The notes beneath the pieces were generated by a model. That model had not been told where the DNA came from and did no database searches. It saw nothing but the letters and a program-made list of their open reading frames with translations. Below are positions 5,982 through 9,919 of a DNA stretch of 9,919 bases, one piece after another. Every line of letters starts with the position of its first letter. Position 1 is the stretch's first letter. Both the position numbers and the translations under genes were made by a program. Source of the stretch: Planctomycetia bacterium (GTDB taxonomy: Bacteria > Planctomycetota > Planctomycetia > Pirellulales > UBA1268); the NCBI GenBank assembly GCA_009919445.1, contig RGBY01000081.1, positions 1-9,919 on the forward strand, read 5' to 3'.

Positions 5982-7427
5982 GTGATCTGGGGTGACGACA
6001 TCGGGCAGTTCAACATCAGCAGCTACAACCTGGGGGTGATGGGCTATCGCACACCCAACATCGACCGCATCGCCAGAGAAGGTGGTCTCTTCACAGACTG
6101 GTACGGCCAACAGAGTTGCACCGCAGGGCGGGCCGCCTTCATTACGGGGCAGTCGCCGATCCGTACAGGCCTGACCAAGGTTGGCCTGCCGGGTGCTCCG
6201 GAAGGGATGCAAAAGGAAGATCCCACAATCGCCACGCTGCTGAAGGCACGCGGCTACATGACCGGGCAGTTTGGCAAGAATCATCTCGGAGATCGCGATG
6301 AAATGCTGCCGACCAGTCACGGCTTCGATGAGTTCTACGGCAATCTCTATCACCTCAATGCCGAAGAAGAGCCAGAGCATCCGGACTATCCGAAAAACCC
6401 TGAGTTTAAGAAGCGGTTTGGGCCACGGGGGGTGATTCACTCGTTTGCCGATGGTCGTATCACCGACACCGGGCCATTGACCAAAAAGCGGATGGAGACG
6501 ATCGATGAAGAGGTGACCGCCAAAACACTTGACTTCATGCAGCGGTCAAAGGAGTCGGGCAAGCCGTTTTTCATCTGGTGGAACTCCACCCGGATGCATA
6601 TCTGGACGCACCTGAAGCCTGAGTCTGAGGGCAAGACTGGGCTCGGCATCTACCCAGACGGCATGGTTGAACATGATGGCCACGTCGGTCAACTGCTTGA
6701 CCGGCTTGAGGAACTGGGCCTGGCTGACAACACGATTGTGATGTACTCCACCGATAACGGTGCGGAGGCAATGAGTTGGCCTGATGGGGGCACCACCATG
6801 TTTCGTGGCGAGAAAAACACCAACTGGGAGGGTGGCTATCGGGTGCCTTGTGCGGTTCGTTGGCCAGGTGTCATTCAGCCCGGCACCGTAATCAATGAGA
6901 TTGGCGCTCATGAAGACATGCTGCCAACCTTGTTGGCTGCTGCTGGTGATTCAACCACAAAGGAAGATCTACTCACCGGTCGGAAAGTCAATGACATGAC
7001 CTATCGGGTTCATCTCGATGGCTACAACCTGCTGCCGGCCCTGCAGGCCAAGGCCGATTGGCCCCGGCATGAGTTTCTTTACTGGACCGATGATGGAGAC
7101 GTGGCGGCCCTTCGCTACGACCAGTGGAAGATCTGCTTCCTCGAGCAACGGGCTCATGGCATCAATGTCTGGCAAGAGCCATTTGTGAAGTTGCGGCTGC
7201 CGAAGCTCTTCAACCTGCGGAGCGACCCCTTTGAGCGGGCGGATCATGAGGCGATCGATTACGGCCGTTGGCGGGCCGAGCGAATGTTTGCCTTCGCTCC
7301 CGCCGCCGCATACGTGAGTCGCTGGCTGCAGAGTTTTGTTGAGTATCCGCCTCGGCAGAAGCCCGGCAGTTTTAGCCTCGATCGGGTACTTGAGGCGGTG
7401 ACCAATCCCCAGGGAAGTGGCCGCTAG
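5982..7427 (+). CDS. Arylsulfatase (type I, formylglycine class), start compromised
   Basis: A family S1 sulfatase that would hydrolyse sulfate esters, probably of sulfated polysaccharides, using a calcium-bound formylglycine. Numbering from GTG 5982 (481 residues): metal ligands Asp5-Asp6 (WGDDIG), the formylglycine motif CTAGR at 46-50 with Cys46, the GKNHLGD segment at 98-104, His206 (MHIWTH), the metal pair Asp258-Asn259 in STDNG, and Lys278. All expected catalytic residues are kept and the body is open to TAG 7425-7427. The beginning is abnormal: the frame extends upstream to a strong ribosome site and ATG 5931 but is cut by TAG 5949, and the signal peptide is nearly absent. GTG 5982 has no good ribosome site and would drop the first beta strand (PNILV). 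It is either a recent pseudogene, a protein made by readthrough or restart and kept in the cytoplasm, or a sequence error. Confidence 0.8.
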   Translation: MIWGDDIGQFNISSYNLGVMGYRTPNIDRIAREGGLFTDWYGQQSCTAGRAAFITGQSPIRTGLTKVGLPGAPEGMQKEDPTIATLLKARGYMTGQFGKNHLGDRDEMLPTSHGFDEFYGNLYHLNAEEEPEHPDYPKNPEFKKRFGPRGVIHSFADGRITDTGPLTKKRMETIDEEVTAKTLDFMQRSKESGKPFFIWWNSTRMHIWTHLKPESEGKTGLGIYPDGMVEHDGHVGQLLDRLEELGLADNTIVMYSTDNGAEAMSWPDGGTTMFRGEKNTNWEGGYRVPCAVRWPGVIQPGTVINEIGAHEDMLPTLLAAAGDSTTKEDLLTGRKVNDMTYRVHLDGYNLLPALQAKADWPRHEFLYWTDDGDVAALRYDQWKICFLEQRAHGINVWQEPFVKLRLPKLFNLRSDPFERADHEAIDYGRWRAERMFAFAPAAAYVSRWLQSFVEYPPRQKPGSFSLDRVLEAVTNPQGSGR

Positions 7428-7436
7428 CGTGCTGCC

Positions 7437-8570
7437 TCAGCGATTGATGTGGATGACCGTTGCTGGCGGAAATCCATTGAAATGGGTCGAACTGGCAGCA
7501 GAGTAGGCCCCGATCGTGTCGCTGTAGAGATAGTCGCCCAGGTTGAGTTCGGGAAGTTGTTCCGCCAGGCTGATGGTATCGAGCGCATCACAAGTCGGGC
7601 CGAAGACGGCGCAGATCTGTTTGGGGCCTGATTTGAAACTCTTCATGGGGTAGGTGCAGTGGTCGAAGATGATGCCCGAGTAGGTGTGATAGACACCATC
7701 GTCGACGTAGTAGCAGAGTTTGTCACCACGCGTTGCCTTGCCGATGATCTTGGAAACGGCTGAGCCAGCAGAAGCGACAAGAAAGCGACCTGGTTCGGCA
7801 AGAATCTCGATTGGCTCAGGAAAAAGCCGGTTGAGTTCATGGTTGATTTTTTTGGCGAGCTCGGCGAAGGCCGGGACGCTCGCATCATAAGCGGCAGGAA
7901 AGCCACCGCCGATATCGAGGAGTTGTAACGCAAAGCCACGAGCCTTGGCTTCGGCAAAGATACCAGCCGAGAGATGCAAAGCCTGAATGTAGTTTTCTGG
8001 ATTGGTGCATTGGCTGCCAACATGAAATGACAGCCCCTCCACCGTGAGCCCATGGTCATGGGCATAGGCGATGAGATCGACTGCTTCTCCCGGCAGAGCG
8101 CCGAATTTGCTCGACAGTTCGACCATCGACCCGGTGTTTGGGACTCGCAGCCTCAGAGCCAGCCCGGCATGAGGTGCGTGCTCAGCAATTTTTTTGACCT
8201 CTTCCTGATTGTCGTAGGTGACGAGCGGCTTGTAGCGATCGAGTTCACGGAGAGTCTCGATTGGCTTGATGGGATTGGCGTAGATGACCTTGTCCCAGAT
8301 GAAGTCCTGGCGGTCTTTTGCCGGCAGGTCCTTGATGAACTGGTAGACCGTGTGGAACTCTTGCATGCTGGCAACATCAAAGCTGCCGCCCAGGTTGTAG
8401 AAGGTTTCAACAATGGCAGGATCGCTGTTGACCTTCACCGCATAGTACGCCTGCACCCGCGGAAAATGCTTGCGGAACCGGGCATAGTTTTTCCGGAGTT
8501 CGGCATGATCAATGACGAACAGGGGGGTGCCGTGAGTTTTCGCAAGGTCGAGCAGGGTCTTTTTATTCAT
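7437..8570 (-). CDS. Ornithine decarboxylase, PLP fold type III
   Basis: A 377-residue cytoplasmic enzyme of the alanine-racemase-fold decarboxylases, with the usual length for the eukaryote-like ornithine decarboxylase branch. It would convert ornithine to putrescine and CO2. Visible landmarks: the PLP lysine Lys46 in YYAVKVNSDP, His183 stacking on PLP (SFHVGSQ), the phosphate-binding glycine loop GGGFP at 221-225, EPGR at 259-262, YYVDDGVYHTY at 287-297, Cys327-Asp328 in FGPTCDALD, and Tyr356 near the C-terminus. The GPTCD-x-LD form is that of ornithine, and sometimes lysine/ornithine, decarboxylases rather than diaminopimelate decarboxylase. The active site is made across a dimer in this family. 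The ATG at 8570 has no clear Shine-Dalgarno. The homospermidine synthase upstream on the same strand would use the putrescine. Its stop lies 9 nt from the converging sulfatase stop. Confidence 0.88.
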   Translation of the reverse strand: MNKKTLLDLAKTHGTPLFVIDHAELRKNYARFRKHFPRVQAYYAVKVNSDPAIVETFYNLGGSFDVASMQEFHTVYQFIKDLPAKDRQDFIWDKVIYANPIKPIETLRELDRYKPLVTYDNQEEVKKIAEHAPHAGLALRLRVPNTGSMVELSSKFGALPGEAVDLIAYAHDHGLTVEGLSFHVGSQCTNPENYIQALHLSAGIFAEAKARGFALQLLDIGGGFPAAYDASVPAFAELAKKINHELNRLFPEPIEILAEPGRFLVASAGSAVSKIIGKATRGDKLCYYVDDGVYHTYSGIIFDHCTYPMKSFKSGPKQICAVFGPTCDALDTISLAEQLPELNLGDYLYSDTIGAYSAASSTHFNGFPPATVIHINR

Positions 8571-8619
8571 GGAACCAATGGTATCCGGTGGGGGTGTCCG
8601 GGGGCGACTGGGTGGCGTA

Positions 8620-8646
8620 AGGATAGCGGAAGGATCTGGCGGTCAA
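8620..8646 (-). promoter_or_regulatory. Possible promoter of the ornithine decarboxylase gene
   Basis: On the minus strand TTGACC (8646-8641, 5 of 6 to the -35 consensus) and TATCCT (8625-8620, 4 of 6 to -10) are separated by 15 nt, which is short. The start of transcription would be about 40 nt before the ATG at 8570. If real, the decarboxylase has its own promoter and need not be read through the repeat region from the homospermidine synthase gene. Confidence 0.3.
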
Positions 8647-8740
8647 GGTGCCTATGCCGTTTCGGGGTGCCGGCGTGCGGGTGTCAGAGTGATAGGAGGA
8701 CCGCTCAGGGCAGCCCGTGCCGTTTCGCCGAACGGTCGCA

Positions 8741-8757
8741 GCGGCCATCGTGGCCGC
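8741..8757. repeat. Perfect 7-bp hairpin with three-base loop
   Basis: gcggcca (8741-8747) and tggccgc (8751-8757) are exact reverse complements around the loop tcg, inside the 8707-8836 element. Confidence 0.5.
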
Positions 8758-8800
8758 CGCTCCCTGCACACTGGCAGCGCTTCGCCCTCCAGGCTGCGCT

Positions 8801-8825
8801 TGCCAGTGAGCCCGACTCACTGGCA
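8801..8825. repeat. Perfect 10-bp hairpin overlapping two other stems
   Basis: tgccagtgag (8801-8810) and ctcactggca (8816-8825) pair perfectly around cccga. The left arm is also the right arm of the 8769-8808 stem, and the right arm invades the outer repeat at 8822-8825, so these pairings exclude one another. The octamer cactggca occurs at 8769-8776 and 8818-8825, which creates the choice. Confidence 0.5.
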
Positions 8826-8873
8826 CGGGCTGCCCTTCGCTAGGGGTGCCTTTCGGGTTTCGCGTGCTGCTGT

Positions 8874-8893
8874 CCGCTCGCTTCCGCTCGCGG
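8874..8893. repeat. Short direct duplication (ccgctcg) in a probable dispersed motif
   Basis: ccgctcg occurs at 8874-8880 and 8884-8890, separated by ctt and followed by cgg. On the minus strand one frame of this stretch reads SRERKRAD, a peptide I recall from many doubtful short ORFs in planctomycete genomes, which suggests a dispersed non-coding repeat. That link rests on memory, not a search. Confidence 0.35.
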
Positions 8894-8988
8894 CTTGTTA
8901 GGGGGAATGCGGTAGCCCCGACCGCAGGAACCCGCCGGTGAGCGCAAACGGACTGATACAAACCTTGGCTTCGTATCAGGCTGCCCCA

Positions 8989-9021
8989 CGGAAAGGCGGG
9001 CAGGGATGCCCGTGCTTTCCG
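8989..9021 (-). terminator. Stem-loop after homospermidine synthase, possible terminator
   Basis: cggaaag (8989-8995) pairs with ctttccg (9015-9021), and cgggca (8997-9002) with tgcccg (9007-9012), around the loop ggga with a small internal bulge. It begins 13 nt after the stop of the minus-strand homospermidine synthase gene, a normal terminator position. No T run follows on the minus strand (it continues TGGGGCAG), so it is not a standard intrinsic terminator. It may only stabilise the 3' end or be another repeat. Confidence 0.3.
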
Positions 9022-9034
9022 CGTCGCCACCCGG

Positions 9035-9919
9035 TCAGCCGCCGTCCGTCAGCAGGAAGTTTTTGAACTGCCACGGGTCGTCGGGATCGATGGCTGGGCG
9101 GTTGTAGCCGTCAAAAGCATTCGAGTAGTGCTTCAGTGGCGTCCAGTCGGATGGGGTCGAAATAAATTTGCCGAGATAGGGCTTGGCAATTCCCAGGACA
9201 TAGTCGTGGGGAAGGTCATCCGGCAGCTTCACGCCCTCAGTTGGATTCTCGATCATCCACATGCAGGCGGCGACCACCGAAATAGCCACCTGCATAGTGG
9301 TCGCATTTTGATGAGGGACGAGGCGTCGTGACTCTTCAATCGAAAGATCACTGCCGCACCACCAAGAATTGAATGGGTGGCCCATGACCAGTGCACCAAG
9401 AATGTCTGCACCGCTGGTAATTTCATCGGTCATGATGCGGGCCCTCGGCTGGAGTTGATAGTCGTAGCCGCGGAGTTCCCAGAGGCTGGCAATGGCCGCA
9501 TCACAGGGGCAGTAGGCGTAATGGACGGTCGGGCGATAGACGGTCTTGCCGCCATCATCTCGAACGGAGAGTTTTTCGGTAATGCTAAAGGCTTCGCCAT
9601 GTCGCACGACCATGCCTGTAATGGTGTAGTGCGGGACCCAACTGGCCACGAAGGTGTTCATGCCCATCCTGGCCAGGCAAATCTGGCTGCCCGGTCCATT
9701 GTCGTGCTCGTAGGCGAATGGCGGCAGTTCTTTTTCATGTGTGCCCCAGCCCATTTCGGCAGTGGTGGTGCCTTCTTCACGAAAGCCCTCAACGCTCCAG
9801 GTGTTTACGAATTCATCGACTTCTTTGGGACGATCAGAAATCTGCGTGTCTCGCTCGCTGCAGTGAATGACCTTCACGCCCAGTTCGTGCGCAAGGTGGT
9901 TGAAGGTATGTGATTTCGC
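9035..9919 (-). CDS. hss: Homospermidine synthase, C-terminal part (cut by window edge)
   Basis: The frame is open from the right edge to TGA at 9035-9037, giving the last 294 residues. It is not a complete gene: the frame runs upstream of the internal GTG at 9877 with conserved-looking sequence (NHLAHELG before VKVIHCSERDTQ), so about 180 N-terminal residues, including the NAD-binding Rossmann part, lie outside. Bacterial homospermidine synthase is about 480 residues and uses NAD to join two putrescines into homospermidine with release of ammonia. Recognisable family segments are VKVIHCSERDTQ, TTAEMGWGTHEKELP, HYAYCPCDAAIASLWELRG and a C-terminal region ending DDPWQFKNFL. Substrate would come from the ornithine decarboxylase 464 nt downstream on the same strand. 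The protein is cytoplasmic, with no membrane segment in the visible part. Confidence 0.88.
   Translation of the reverse strand, partial: AKSHTFNHLAHELGVKVIHCSERDTQISDRPKEVDEFVNTWSVEGFREEGTTTAEMGWGTHEKELPPFAYEHDNGPGSQICLARMGMNTFVASWVPHYTITGMVVRHGEAFSITEKLSVRDDGGKTVYRPTVHYAYCPCDAAIASLWELRGYDYQLQPRARIMTDEITSGADILGALVMGHPFNSWWCGSDLSIEESRRLVPHQNATTMQVAISVVAACMWMIENPTEGVKLPDDLPHDYVLGIAKPYLGKFISTPSDWTPLKHYSNAFDGYNRPAIDPDDPWQFKNFLLTDGG

Larger units (their letters stand above)
8707..8836. repeat. 130-bp element bounded by perfect 15-bp inverted repeats
   Basis: The ends agggcagcccgtgcc (8707-8721) and ggcacgggctgccct (8822-8836) are exact reverse complements. Inside lie gcggcca-tcg-tggccgc (8741-8757), a 12-bp stem with one bulged T (8769-8780 with 8796-8808), and ccgtt/aacgg (8720-8724 with 8731-8735, which shares two bases with the outer stem). 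The whole could fold into a closed multibranch structure. It has the size and shape of a small non-coding mobile element (MITE-like) or dispersed repeat. No clear target-site duplication is present: cgct occurs near both ends but offset by a base. I see only one copy in this window. Confidence 0.55.
8571..9034. other. Intergenic region rich in inverted repeats, no protein gene
   Basis: This 464-nt gap between two minus-strand polyamine genes holds long open frames on both strands, but their products are rich in Arg, Pro, Ser and Gly, lack ribosome sites and cross repeat structure, so I regard them as chance. It contains the 8707-8836 inverted-repeat element, a ccgctcg direct duplication (8874-8890), a 7-bp hairpin ctgatac/gtatcag (8953-8979) and a stem just after the homospermidine synthase stop (8989-9021). 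The one promoter-like site I see lies between the repeat element and the decarboxylase. Confidence 0.6.

Noticed and set aside
8052..8843. 263-residue plus-strand open frame
   Set aside because: Mostly the antisense of the well-supported ornithine decarboxylase, then runs into repeat DNA.
8707..9021. CRISPR array
   Set aside because: The repeats are inverted and irregular with no evenly spaced direct repeats, and no cas gene is present.
8563..9030. 155-residue minus-strand open frame between the polyamine genes
   Set aside because: Arg/Pro/Ser-rich composition, no Shine-Dalgarno, crosses strong inverted repeats and overlaps the decarboxylase start; probably chance reading of repeat DNA.

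Overview
The window looks like chromosomal DNA from a planctomycete, probably Pirellulales-like. This is inferred from gene content, not from a marker gene: a Sec-type arylsulfatase of the CTAGR class, a single-heme CXXCH protein with a signal peptide, a secreted M16 peptidase pair, an ornithine decarboxylase next to a homospermidine synthase, moderately high GC coding DNA, and spacers with GC-rich inverted repeats. No rRNA, tRNA, CRISPR array, transposase or phage gene is visible.

Layout. Positions 1-300 hold no clean complete gene, only traces of minus-strand coding that change frame more than once, so this is a broken or misread gene running off the left edge. Two minus-strand genes follow: a hemerythrin-like HHE protein (746-1279), then a small secreted CXXCH cytochrome (301-813), overlapping by 68 nt. 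A 278-nt divergent spacer separates them from a plus-strand run of three genes. These are an active M16 zinc peptidase (1558-3135), a catalytically dead M16 partner whose start overlaps the previous stop (3132-4667), and an RsmC/RlmG-like rRNA guanine-N2 methyltransferase (4719-5804). The two M16 proteins probably form an exported active/inactive pair.

Next comes an arylsulfatase (body 5982-7427). It has an excellent Shine-Dalgarno and ATG, but an in-frame TAG at codon 7 and almost no signal peptide. Its stop lies 9 nt from the stop of the convergent ornithine decarboxylase (7437-8570, minus). A 464-nt spacer (8571-9034) separates that gene from a homospermidine synthase (9035 to the right edge, minus, N-terminus cut off). 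The spacer contains a ~130-bp element bounded by perfect 15-bp inverted repeats and several smaller hairpins. The two enzymes together make a short polyamine route: ornithine to putrescine to homospermidine.

Most notable observations: the sulfatase start interrupted by TAG with its signal peptide apparently deleted; the inverted-repeat element with mutually exclusive hairpins; the nested palindrome around a TATACT box ahead of the sulfatase; and the frame-shifted coding trace at the left edge. The enzymes belong to known families, and I see no clear new multi-gene system.
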